A stretch of DNA of 64,000 nucleotides from Candidatus Saccharimonadota bacterium (GTDB lineage: Bacteria; Patescibacteriota; Saccharimonadia; Saccharimonadales; Saccharimonadaceae). The position numbers and the translations under genes are program-made. The stretch's first letter is position 1. Each line of letters begins with the position of its first letter. The notes below the pieces were generated by a model. That model made no database searches, was not told where the DNA came from, and was given only the letters and a program-made list of their open reading frames with translations. The stretch lies in assembly GCA_028289065.1 (NCBI GenBank), contig JAQGHA010000010.1, forward strand, positions 113,422 to 177,421. Direction: 5' to 3'. Positions 17,240 to 26,108 of this stretch are shown piece after piece.

Positions 17240-17503
17240 ATGGACAATGTGCCTCAAAATTCTTATAGTGAACTCAGTAATGAGTATATTAGGGATTATG
17301 TGAAGCAGTCCGATGCGAACTGGTGTTTAAGGCATCTCGCTCTTGTAGCCAGTAGACGGATAGAAGGTGATGCCGACGATGCTGTTCAACGAATATATGA
17401 AAGCTCAGGTGGGATAACGATTTTATTGCATAGCGAAACGCTGCTTAACAGATTGACTAAGGTTTATAAATGTAGTATAATTACTCTATCTCAATTGGCG
17501 TAA
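17240..17503 (+). CDS. Unknown small protein at the 3' end of the array
   Basis: MDNVPQNSYSELSNEYIRDYVKQSDANWCLRHLALVASRR...; ATG 7 nt after TTTTAT. Confidence 0.5.
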   Translation: MDNVPQNSYSELSNEYIRDYVKQSDANWCLRHLALVASRRIEGDADDAVQRIYESSGGITILLHSETLLNRLTKVYKCSIITLSQLA

Positions 17504-17569
17504 ACCGAACGAGCGTGCGCCATCCATTCGAGCTCCAGCTCATGGCTGGACAACAATTAAGGGGTTTCT

Positions 17570-17935
17570 ATGTCCATCACCTCACTGACCGTTTCACCGA
17601 ATATCGATGCCATCAAGAAGCTGCGTGAGGCAACGTCAAGAAGTCGACGGGCGTTCGCAAGGCTCGTCGTAGTCTTCCTCTTCCTCGACCTCGCGGCGTC
17701 GATGTACTTCACCAGCCTGGTGGTGTCGCGGCGCGAACTGTACTACAGCTACGTCTACGGCCCGACAACCAAGGTTCCCTACGACTTCTGGTCGGACGGA
17801 TTGGTAGTCTTGGTTACGACAGCCGTCGTCATCGCAATCATCGGCTTCGTGCTGTACTTCATGGCGAAGCAAGTCATCGAGCGACTCACCGAGCAGGACA
17901 CGCTGGACGACGAGTACCGCAGCATCGAGCGGTAG
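17570..17935 (+). CDS. Two-TM membrane protein, unknown (GC-rich class)
   Basis: SD AAGGGG before ATG; two hydrophobic stretches; C-ending codons. Confidence 0.7.
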   Translation: MSITSLTVSPNIDAIKKLREATSRSRRAFARLVVVFLFLDLAASMYFTSLVVSRRELYYSYVYGPTTKVPYDFWSDGLVVLVTTAVVIAIIGFVLYFMAKQVIERLTEQDTLDDEYRSIER

Positions 17936-17987
17936 AAACTCTCAACCGAGATCCACCAACGCAACCAGAAGTTGCCCGAGGTGTAGA

Positions 17988-18036
17988 TCTCGGGCAACTC
18001 CCAAAGGTATTTATTTTTAAATGGTTTTGATTGTTG
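17988..18036 (+). repeat. R2 repeat copy b
   Basis: TCTCGGGCAACTCCCAAAGGTATTTATTTTTAAATGGTTTTGATTGTTG. Confidence 0.65.
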
Positions 18037-18215
18037 AAGTGAGTGTAGGTAATCTCAAGAATCATAAAGCACTCTCATACGCTCACATAGATGACATATT
18101 TGCAAATTCTGCTAATTTGTTGTAAAAATAAACTATGTCCTTTTGAGTATGAACCGTAGTTCACTTATCAGGCTCACGATCCTTTTATCCCACATCTGAC
18201 AGAATAGAGCATACC

Positions 18216-19043
18216 ATGGAAGACAATTCGCATCTCTATGACGATCAGGAAGCTAAGAAAGGTCCAGATCCCGCTGTAGAAGAAGAAACGAGCAGTAAAC
18301 CCAAAAAAGTACCCAAGAAAGATCCCGTGTCTAGGACGATCATGGATCTTTCTCCGGAAGAGTACGCTCGCCTGCAGCTAGAAGTGCTGCGCGCGGCTCA
18401 AAGTGAAGTCGACTCTGTAGAAGAAAAACGGCGCAAAGCAGCCGCAGAAGCCGAAAAAAAGCGCCAGCAGGTAGAGGAAGCGGCACGTCTTGCAAAGATT
18501 CGCGCAAATACGCTGTTGCCGTATGATTTCGAATTCGGGTACATGAGCATGTTCACACGCCGTCGTTTTACGGGTTCACTCATCCTCGCAGCATTCATTG
18601 CCTGGTGTGTATATGTGCTTTGGCAAGGATTTTTGGGCAACAATGTAATCGACCCGTCGACTGCACTGCCAGAGGCGGTGGTTCTGCTTTACGGCTTGAT
18701 GCTGGTCATGTTGACAATCGTTGCGGTGTTCAATCTGTTGGTCATTGTGATGCACTTCAAGCGTGATCGACTGAAGGTTAAGGATGGAGTGTTGACCTAT
18801 GTGCCAGCAAGAGTCCTCTGGCTGTTCATGTTTGGTGGCGAGAAAAGCACTAAATCCATCGTGCTGAGCCAGGCAGGTACCCCTGACTTTCATCAGAATC
18901 CCATTGAAAACGTCTTCAACATGGATAGCACGTCACTGGTCTTAGATACGGCCGCTGACGAGAACGATGTCTTCAAAAAGCTTCGAGGCGTCAAACACAG
19001 CACTCTGCTGAAAGCCCACATCGCGAAGGCCCAGATACGATAG
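18216..19043 (+). CDS. Membrane protein with charged N-terminal coiled coil, unknown (GC-rich class)
   Basis: Charged K/E-rich helix then two TM segments; terminator downstream. Confidence 0.7.
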   Translation: MEDNSHLYDDQEAKKGPDPAVEEETSSKPKKVPKKDPVSRTIMDLSPEEYARLQLEVLRAAQSEVDSVEEKRRKAAAEAEKKRQQVEEAARLAKIRANTLLPYDFEFGYMSMFTRRRFTGSLILAAFIAWCVYVLWQGFLGNNVIDPSTALPEAVVLLYGLMLVMLTIVAVFNLLVIVMHFKRDRLKVKDGVLTYVPARVLWLFMFGGEKSTKSIVLSQAGTPDFHQNPIENVFNMDSTSLVLDTAADENDVFKKLRGVKHSTLLKAHIAKAQIR

Positions 19044-19063
19044 GAGATAAAAGACTCGTGATT

Positions 19064-19096
19064 GAGCCCGTGTTGCACACATTGCAACACGGGCTC
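19064..19096 (+). terminator. Strong hairpin terminator
   Basis: GAGCCCGTGTTGCA/TGCAACACGGGCTC then GCTTT. Confidence 0.75.
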
Positions 19097-19159
19097 GCTT
19101 TACTTACATAATAGTATTTATAATTTGCTAAAACAGCATATTTGTAGTATTATACAAAT

Positions 19160-19296
19160 AAATACATACAGTTTAAGAACAGGGAGGGTGTCGAGCTTTT
19201 TTTGTTCGATTTCAAGCTTGGTGTTTCGTACGCATGAAAAGTATATGCGCAGTAGGCAACAGCAAATTTGTAACCGGATAAAAATCCGGTTTTTTG
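19160..19296 (+). ncRNA. Candidate small RNA (promoter + terminator, no convincing ORF)
   Basis: TTGCTA-N17-TATTAT at 19125-19153; AACCGGATAAAAATCCGGTTTTTTG terminator ending about 19296. Confidence 0.35.
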
Positions 19297-19392
19297 TGTC
19301 TTGTCGTAGTATATTTTAATACTCCAAACGCAGATTAGAACACCTTAACAATCTGTCGAAATGAAAAAATACATGTGAATTTATGCCTCTTT

Positions 19393-19444
19393 GGGCAGTG
19401 GCGATGCGTTGATAAATATACTTGTCAACACCTCGCCGCTGCCC
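19393..19444. repeat. Long imperfect inverted repeat upstream of the T4SS-like operon
   Basis: GGGCAGTGGCGATGCGTTGAT ... GTCAACACCTCGCCGCTGCCC. Confidence 0.65.
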
Positions 19445-19520
19445 TAAATGGGGACTCAGTAGCGTTGTAGCGGACAATTCGTCCATTCCAATATAATTGA
19501 TTCCCTAAGGAGGGAGCATA

Positions 19521-20840
19521 ATGGCTGTTAACCGTCGTGCTTTAAGGGGTATAGGGAAACCTAACCTCGAAATTGACGTCGATGAACCCATCTATGAAGG
19601 AGACCTCGACACACCCGTTGAGGATGTTCATCAACCGATCATTCCCGTTCCGACGCCAACGTTTGAAAAGATGCTGGCCGACGAATATCCGTGGCTGATC
19701 GAAGGCAAGCCAAACGACTCCAAGCTGCTTTTCGCAGTGTGGTGGTTGTATACCCGGCTTCGCCTTTACAAGTTCAAGCAGATCCCCCTTCCCAGGGAGG
19801 TTTGGTCGTACGCCAAGGCCGCGGAAGAGCGGAAAGAGGCCTCTAACAAGATCACGGTCCAAGAAGATGCAACCGGTCAAGTAAAACCAGTTTCTTACAA
19901 AGGCGGGGTTGGCAAAACCAACGTCGCCGCTGTTCTGAGTGCTGCTGCAAGTATCGCCACCGGAGAAGACATCGTGTTAATCGATGTCAACCTCGATGGT
20001 GCGACCGTTCTGAGCCGTTTTCCGATTGATCCCGAGCTCATGGGGAGAGGTATGACCACTCCCGAGCTCGTCGCGCTCTATGAAACGGCAATCGCGGAAA
20101 GCAAGATGTGGCAACCTGTCGAGGAGGATGACCCTGAAGAGGGTATATTCGTCGACCAGGACAGGCTCGAAAATGGGCCATTCTCGCCGGCGATTGCTGC
20201 ACCAACGATTCGAGATCTGTTGAAGATGCCTAACCGGCCTTACAAGGATCCCGTCTCGAAGGTAATCCTCATCGCAGACGATTTCTCCAAGATTCGTCTG
20301 ACCGAAGAACAGTTCGAGCATGCACTGGAATACGCAATGCAACTCGGTTACCTCGCGGTAGCCGACACGCCTCCAGGCTCGAACCAGATCGCCAATAACG
20401 GAATCGACCGCAAGGTATCGCTTCCGCTTCGCATCGGCCGCTACGACCAAGAAATCTCACTGCAGCGAGTTAGCTCGATGCGGGGGGACAACGAGGTCGA
20501 AGTAGTCGAGATGCACACGGATGTTTCCAAGCGGTCAAGCAGCTCAAAGCTGCGTAGCCGCTGGAACACTCCACTAGTTGTGTTGAATGCGACGCCCAAG
20601 CGGCACTGCAACCGGCGAACCCAGTACGAGTTTGCCGAGCGCTTCGGTACGGTGCCGGATCACGTGATGCTCATTCCGTTCATCGAAAACCTCGACAAGA
20701 ATCACATCGACATCGAGGGCTACGACGCTCGGACGCGGTACCACATCTATGACCTGGTATACCGTACCTTCCAGAAGCTCGCCGAGATCAACGAACACAT
20801 CGCGGCAACCGCCGCGGTGACCAGTCAACCCGAAATCTAG
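19521..20840 (+). CDS. ParA/MinD-superfamily ATPase associated with the T4SS-like operon
   Basis: YKGGVGKTNVAAVLSAAASIATGEDIVLIDVNLDGATVLSRF deviant Walker A; AAGGAGG SD. Confidence 0.75.
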   Translation: MAVNRRALRGIGKPNLEIDVDEPIYEGDLDTPVEDVHQPIIPVPTPTFEKMLADEYPWLIEGKPNDSKLLFAVWWLYTRLRLYKFKQIPLPREVWSYAKAAEERKEASNKITVQEDATGQVKPVSYKGGVGKTNVAAVLSAAASIATGEDIVLIDVNLDGATVLSRFPIDPELMGRGMTTPELVALYETAIAESKMWQPVEEDDPEEGIFVDQDRLENGPFSPAIAAPTIRDLLKMPNRPYKDPVSKVILIADDFSKIRLTEEQFEHALEYAMQLGYLAVADTPPGSNQIANNGIDRKVSLPLRIGRYDQEISLQRVSSMRGDNEVEVVEMHTDVSKRSSSSKLRSRWNTPLVVLNATPKRHCNRRTQYEFAERFGTVPDHVMLIPFIENLDKNHIDIEGYDARTRYHIYDLVYRTFQKLAEINEHIAATAAVTSQPEI

Positions 20841-20871
20841 CGGCGAAAGCTGCCTGAACAAAGGAAAAGCA

Positions 20872-21222
20872 ATGGAAACCATCAATGCCATCCTCGAGGT
20901 GGTCAACAACTTGCCGGTGCACTTGCTGGCACTGCCCGTGGAACCGATTCACGAGCCGCCCGCCGATTGCGGCGTCATCAGCGGGCTTCTGAACAATGAA
21001 ATCGTTCAGAAGTTCTGGGGATGGACAAAGGCTATCCCGGTTCTCGGGAAGTACATCCTAGTCCCGATTTTGGCTGTTGTCCTCGCCATGTACTGGTTCG
21101 GCATGAAGCATGCCGGAAACAAGATACTCAAGGTGATCATGTCGGCGGTCGTGTTGACCATTGTCATACTCATCTTGCCGGGTCTCACCGAAGGAACGAA
21201 CATGTTCGGATCCTGCGGTTAG
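20872..21222 (+). CDS. Small membrane protein, possible VirB2-like pilin subunit
   Basis: Two TM segments, position in operon. Confidence 0.4.
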   Translation: METINAILEVVNNLPVHLLALPVEPIHEPPADCGVISGLLNNEIVQKFWGWTKAIPVLGKYILVPILAVVLAMYWFGMKHAGNKILKVIMSAVVLTIVILILPGLTEGTNMFGSCG

Positions 21223-21230
21223 TCGCACCG

Positions 21231-21266
21231 GGTAGCCCGCCACGGATTTGTCTGTGGCGGGCTACC
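21231..21266 (+). terminator. 13-bp perfect hairpin inside the T4SS-like operon
   Basis: GGTAGCCCGCCAC / GTGGCGGGCTACC, followed by CCCCCCGTTTTTT. Confidence 0.75.
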
Positions 21267-21300
21267 CCCCCCGTTTTTTCATCACAAGTTTTGAAAGGCG

Positions 21301-22815
21301 GTGACAACCGTGCTCTTTGGTTTTGACCCCATCAGCTGGCTTCTCGGGTTCTACGTGAAGGCGCTCGTCGTAACGATGAACTCCATCATGCAGCTCGTAG
21401 AGGTTGCTCTGCTACATCGTCCAACCATGACTGATTTTCCGATGTTTGACGACCTCGGAGGTCAGGCTGTGGGCAGTGCAATACCCATCTCGCGATTGGT
21501 GTTGTATTTCGTTCTGGCGTTTGCCATCTTCCTGCCAAAGGCTCGCGGTCGAATTATCCCGGCGATTGTTTTTGCCGTGATCATCTCGATCGCCACGCCC
21601 TACTGGTACAGGATTATCGGTGGAATGCTGGAATGGAGTAAGGATTTGACGAAAATGATGCTGTCTATCTTCGGAGATTCAGCAGTGGGTTCGAGTGAAC
21701 AAATCCTGAATGGTGCAGGCCAAATATTCAAGTTCAACTTTGCACCGCTGGCCGCGGTCGATCTGATTCTGGGCTCAGTGACGCTCATGAACGCCGTGGC
21801 TTCCGGGATGGTCGTACTCGCAATATCATTTGGGTACGCCGTCCTGACACAGATTCTGGCATTCGTCGGCTTATTCGTCGCAGCCCTTCTTGGGTTTGGC
21901 GGACGAGTTGATAAGTTGTTCCAGGCAATCGTATCAATTAGCTTGGTCGCTATTCTCTTCGGAGTTCCGGTGATGACGCTGATTATCGAAGTCGGGAAGG
22001 CGTTTTCGCAAAGTGAAGGGTGGGGTGTTGCAACCGGTGGCTCGGCGTTCGCGCAGGGTTTCGTGTTGAATGCCGCACTCTTCATAGCAGCACTTTCACA
22101 AGTGGTGCTGACATTCCTGTTTTACAAGGCAACCCAAACCGTCATGGGAAAGCTGAACACGTTTATTAGTGGAGGGAATATTTCTGCCCGCATGATGGGA
22201 AGAGATTTGAACCCGAACATGACGCAACAGCAATCCGTCAATCGTGCAATGACCGAGCCCGAAAGAGGGCTTCAGAGGGAGAGACCTGGATTACTCGGTG
22301 AGGGAAAGAACATCGCCCGTGGCGTAGCAAGAGACAAGGTAAGGCAAGGGCTAACTAAACCACGCCCTTCGCCTCAGGCTATTTCCGGTCCAGTCAGCAC
22401 AAGCACCGCTCCAGGTGTCCCATCAGGAGCGGCGTCTTCATCAACATCGCCCCTGGCGGCCGGTACGGCTGCAGGATCTGAAACGACGAGAATCCTTGTC
22501 GGTGAAGGTGCTGCAAGTGCCGGGACAACAGGCGCTAGCGCTATTGGTGCTGCAGAGACCGGAGTGGCCGTAAGTACTGCTGGTGCTGCCGTTGGTGGCG
22601 CCGCAGCATCTGGAGCAGCCGCAGGAACAACTGCTGCTGCAACTACCGCCACAACTGCTGCAACCGTAGGAACCGCAGCTGCAGCTGGCGCCCCAACAGG
22701 GGGCGTCGGTGCTGCTGTGGTCCTCGGAACTGTTGCTGCAAAGCACGGTATCGATACGGCCAAAGAAGTTAAACGCAGTGCGGATGCCGAGCGTCCTACA
22801 AGTAAAGGGAGTTGA
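21301..22815 (+). CDS. VirB6/TrbL-like polytopic membrane protein with Ala-rich C-terminus
   Basis: Multiple TM segments then low-complexity A/T/G tail; operon context. Confidence 0.6.
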   Translation: MTTVLFGFDPISWLLGFYVKALVVTMNSIMQLVEVALLHRPTMTDFPMFDDLGGQAVGSAIPISRLVLYFVLAFAIFLPKARGRIIPAIVFAVIISIATPYWYRIIGGMLEWSKDLTKMMLSIFGDSAVGSSEQILNGAGQIFKFNFAPLAAVDLILGSVTLMNAVASGMVVLAISFGYAVLTQILAFVGLFVAALLGFGGRVDKLFQAIVSISLVAILFGVPVMTLIIEVGKAFSQSEGWGVATGGSAFAQGFVLNAALFIAALSQVVLTFLFYKATQTVMGKLNTFISGGNISARMMGRDLNPNMTQQQSVNRAMTEPERGLQRERPGLLGEGKNIARGVARDKVRQGLTKPRPSPQAISGPVSTSTAPGVPSGAASSSTSPLAAGTAAGSETTRILVGEGAASAGTTGASAIGAAETGVAVSTAGAAVGGAAASGAAAGTTAAATTATTAATVGTAAAAGAPTGGVGAAVVLGTVAAKHGIDTAKEVKRSADAERPTSKGS

Positions 22816-22818
22816 CCC

Positions 22819-24399
22819 ATGGCTGATAAAGTAAAACCAGAGGACCTAACTCTGCACCCAAGAGGGCGAAGTCCTCGCTATGGATCACTGGGAGGTTTGG
22901 ACTTTCCGTTCATCCTTATCGTCGGGTCTGGTTTCTATATAGGATCAGACCTGGCTGCCGGGCCGATGCGTAGCTGGGTAACCATCCTAGGTGCGGTCGG
23001 TCTGCTGTTTTCGTTGATACGGTTAGGGAGATACAACAGGCGTCTTTACATGATGCCGAGCTTCCTTACCGCGAATTACTGGCTACGTCGTATCCGACAC
23101 AATCGGCTCTGGACGCAACAGCCAACAACGACACAGACGGTCGAAATCGCGAAGAAGGACGTTAGTTCGGCGCAGTCAATCCTGCCCATCCGAACCGTTC
23201 GATTTGGCGACCTGGGGCTCGTAGTGAACGAGAAATACAAGATGGTCTCGTTCGCTGTCAAAATTTCAGGTACCAACATCACGACGAAGACCATCTCTGA
23301 GCAGCAGGCCTTCAATGTCAAGCTGAGCAAAGCGCTGACATTCGCCTTCGCAACGGTTCGTCGATCTAACCCATGGATCGGCATGATCTACCGTTCTCGC
23401 CCGGACAACCCGTACGAGTACGAAAAAATCCTCCTCGATATCGTCGATGACCGAACACTGGTCCCGCAAGGAGAAACAAAACCGCTCGCAGAATGGGATG
23501 AAAACGACTACATAAATGCATTCGTGCATCAGGTCGTCGTTCAAGAGGGTCTCGAGACAATCGAGACACTCGTCGAGCCAGAAATGGTGTTCATGTTCAC
23601 TGTCAAGTACAGTAAACACTTCGGGAATGTTCTTGCAGAAGCCCAAAAAGCAAAAAGCAAGACGGAGGTGAAGTTTAGCTACAGAGACCTCCAAAAAGAG
23701 CCCTTCCACCGTCTTCAACAAGCGATTGTCCCGCTGTTGAGCGACGTCATGACGGGTGAACTTTCCGTAATGAACTTCGATGAAATGGTCATGTACCTGC
23801 GTAAGGCGCACGACCTGGACATCTCCCGGTACTACCTGGAAGCCTACCTTGCCGAACAAAGAGGCGAGTCGTTGTCCAGCACTAGCTGGATGCCGGTCGG
23901 CTACATCGACGAGTACAAAGACAAGGTCGACGTAAACGGGAGCTGGTCTGCCACCATCTACCCGACGTCCTTTCCTGATGAGTTCGCGTTCCCTTTCACA
24001 GGGCGCGCGTTCTACACTCCCAGAACGCTGCACTACACTGCAGCGACAATTGGGAAGATAACAAAGGGAGACCACCGCTATCGGTTCATTCAAGGCAAGA
24101 GTGACATGTCCGCCGGTGCGAAGGACTTCTTTGGGATCACCAGTAGTGGACCCAGGGCGCACCAGGCAGAGCGAGATGCCTACAACACAATGGCTCAGCT
24201 GGATAAATCAGGGTGGGCGGTTACATACCAGCCCATGTTGACCGTCAGCAAGCCGACTGAACGAGAGTTGGAAGAAACTCTCAACGAAGTCACCGCACAA
24301 CTTGATGGTTTGTTTTTTGAACCTCAGCGCGTGCTTGGTGAAAGCGTTCAGTGGGAGGAGTTTTTCACGGCCTCCACAGGTATTCCGCTTCACTTCTAA
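22819..24399 (+). CDS. SCO6880-like T4SS-associated membrane protein
   Basis: Two N-terminal TM segments, SCO6880/TraC-N-like context; immediately upstream of VirB4-like ATPase. Confidence 0.5.
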   Translation: MADKVKPEDLTLHPRGRSPRYGSLGGLDFPFILIVGSGFYIGSDLAAGPMRSWVTILGAVGLLFSLIRLGRYNRRLYMMPSFLTANYWLRRIRHNRLWTQQPTTTQTVEIAKKDVSSAQSILPIRTVRFGDLGLVVNEKYKMVSFAVKISGTNITTKTISEQQAFNVKLSKALTFAFATVRRSNPWIGMIYRSRPDNPYEYEKILLDIVDDRTLVPQGETKPLAEWDENDYINAFVHQVVVQEGLETIETLVEPEMVFMFTVKYSKHFGNVLAEAQKAKSKTEVKFSYRDLQKEPFHRLQQAIVPLLSDVMTGELSVMNFDEMVMYLRKAHDLDISRYYLEAYLAEQRGESLSSTSWMPVGYIDEYKDKVDVNGSWSATIYPTSFPDEFAFPFTGRAFYTPRTLHYTAATIGKITKGDHRYRFIQGKSDMSAGAKDFFGITSSGPRAHQAERDAYNTMAQLDKSGWAVTYQPMLTVSKPTERELEETLNEVTAQLDGLFFEPQRVLGESVQWEEFFTASTGIPLHF

Positions 24400-24436
24400 G
24401 CAAGGCGAAGTGATCATTTCGACAGTTAAGGTGTTC

Positions 24437-24474
24437 CCTGGGGGCTGTAAGGCGTAAGCTTTGCAGTCCCCAGG
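24437..24474 (+). promoter_or_regulatory. 17-bp hairpin capped by a GTAA tetraloop between T4SS genes
   Basis: CCTGGGGGCTGTAAGGC-GTAA-GCTTTGCAGTCCCCAGG, continuous pairing with G-T wobbles. Confidence 0.8.
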
Positions 24475-24483
24475 TTAACATCC

Positions 24484-24519
24484 CAGTTTTATATCTATAA
24501 ATGGATAGATGCAAAACTG
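24484..24519 (+). promoter_or_regulatory. Second hairpin in the same intergenic region
   Basis: CAGTTTT-at-ATCTAT-aaatgg-ATAGAT-gc-AAAACTG. Confidence 0.75.
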
Positions 24520-24566
24520 AGGTGTCAACCGACTCCTCATGAATCACTTTACAACTAGGAAAGCAG

Positions 24567-26102
24567 GTGTACGTCATGGACGGACCAGCATTTGAAGCAG
24601 GCCTCAAGGCATTCGTGCTTTGGCAGTCTGTGATTACCAACGCGCCACTCCAAAAGCGCGGCCTTTTGTTTGGGTACGAGCTTGAGACGTTGCGACGTCT
24701 CTACTTCAACCCCTTCACTCTTCAAGTCGACACTACGACGTGCTTGATGGAAGGTTCGCGCAACATGGGCAAGAGCGCCACCCTCAAAATCTTGTTCACC
24801 TTGTTGATGTCACTCGAAATCAACGAACTTGATAGCGAGGGTAACCTCGAGTACTTCCGTGCTCGGTCATTCAGTCGCAAATCATCAAAGGCGACGACTG
24901 AGGATGGGAGTGTGTACCACCCCGAATTCGAGCTTCTGGCCGAGGCTATGAAGCAAAAAATGTTTGTCCTAGGTCAGGGAACTGGCCTCAACTTGTTGAG
25001 TATCTTCAACAAAGAAACGGACATCATCGAATTCGTACTGGCGGCAATTGAGATGGAGCTGGAGCGCACACCGGGCCCAGACGTCACAAACGTCATCATG
25101 GTCGGTGTCAACAAGATGGTGCAGGAAGTCCAACCGACGCAAGTTTCGTTGGGCGTCTTGAACAACAAGCTCAGCGAACTTTCGTTCGCAGACCAGGAGA
25201 CGTACCACGTCAACTACCGCGCCCAGGTCGCTGAAACCTTCGAGCTGGACAATGCAGACCTGAAGAAAGAAGTGAAGGTCGTTAAAGCGACAGAAGTGCA
25301 GCAGGTGCGGCCTGAGCACATCCGAGCATCGAGCGAAGCTCGGTTCTACCAGGCCATCGACCTCGCCATGACGTGCATACACCAGATTCTCGAAGGAGAT
25401 TACGGTGGAGCGTTTAATGGATATGTCGACGTGTACGACGTGCTTGCGCGCCGTGTTGGTCACATTGACCTAGAGGCACTTCCGCCAAAGGGTCAAGCGC
25501 TTTTCGAGATGGCATTGCTGCGAGCGCAGTCGAATGCCATCATTGCCTCAAAGCAGGATATTGGCGGTGGCCGTAACCTTCTGAAAACGATTCCGCACTA
25601 CAACGCGGGCGACGAAGAAGGCATTGCCATCAAGAGCCCAGCGCACCTTCGGTCGCTGGCGCTTTGGATGATCCGGCAACGGTCATTCCCAACAGCAGAC
25701 TTCCGTACTATCCAGTTCGGAAGCCAACTGCTCCAAGCAGGAGACGCTGGTTCAGCTATGCGCGGGCTTGCACTTGAGATCGAGCAGGGCTTTGGCTACC
25801 GGATGATCTTCGGACAGCCCAGGCAGAAGAAAACCCTTGATCGCTACCGCGAGCTCAACCTGGCCGAGCCATATGTCCAATTGATTCCGGATTTGAAACC
25901 GGGTCAAATGATTCTGTTGCCGAAGGACAACGAACCAGTGGTGTCACGAATCATCGTGCCGCCATCGTTGCGTTCGGTCATCAAGACGGACGCTGCACGA
26001 CACATCACCGACAAGGTGGACCGTGGCAAAGAGGCGGCTGAGATGCGCGAGCGTTTCGCAACGCTGCGTCCCCACGGAACACTCCTGAAGAAGAAAGCGT
26101 GA
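24567..26102 (+). CDS. VirB4/TraC-like ATPase
   Basis: P-loop LMEGSRNMGKSATLKILFTL; HRSFPTADFRTIQFGSQLL region; operon context. Confidence 0.65.
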   Translation: MYVMDGPAFEAGLKAFVLWQSVITNAPLQKRGLLFGYELETLRRLYFNPFTLQVDTTTCLMEGSRNMGKSATLKILFTLLMSLEINELDSEGNLEYFRARSFSRKSSKATTEDGSVYHPEFELLAEAMKQKMFVLGQGTGLNLLSIFNKETDIIEFVLAAIEMELERTPGPDVTNVIMVGVNKMVQEVQPTQVSLGVLNNKLSELSFADQETYHVNYRAQVAETFELDNADLKKEVKVVKATEVQQVRPEHIRASSEARFYQAIDLAMTCIHQILEGDYGGAFNGYVDVYDVLARRVGHIDLEALPPKGQALFEMALLRAQSNAIIASKQDIGGGRNLLKTIPHYNAGDEEGIAIKSPAHLRSLALWMIRQRSFPTADFRTIQFGSQLLQAGDAGSAMRGLALEIEQGFGYRMIFGQPRQKKTLDRYRELNLAEPYVQLIPDLKPGQMILLPKDNEPVVSRIIVPPSLRSVIKTDAARHITDKVDRGKEAAEMRERFATLRPHGTLLKKKA

Positions 26103-26108
26103 TAGAAC

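Noticed and set aside
10046-17240. CRISPR array
   Set aside because: Repeats are separated by 390-890 nt coding cassettes of variable length, and no cas genes are present.
10046-17240. Classical integron with attC sites
   Set aside because: No IntI in the window and the sites lack consistent RYYYAAC/GTTRRRY boxes with L'/L'' pairing; kept only as integron-like.
4731-18210. Shared GACAGAATAGAG before the 4746 and 18216 genes
   Set aside because: A 12-nt exact match is expected by chance many times among all pairs in 64 kb; position is suggestive only.
19062-19319. 85-aa ORF in the track
   Set aside because: Overlaps two terminators and a candidate sRNA; no SD or recognisable protein.
22374-22820. 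Antisense Ala/Pro-rich and Cys/Ser-rich ORFs (148 aa and 101 aa)
   Set aside because: Artefacts of the low-complexity Ala/Thr/Gly tail of the sense VirB6-like gene.
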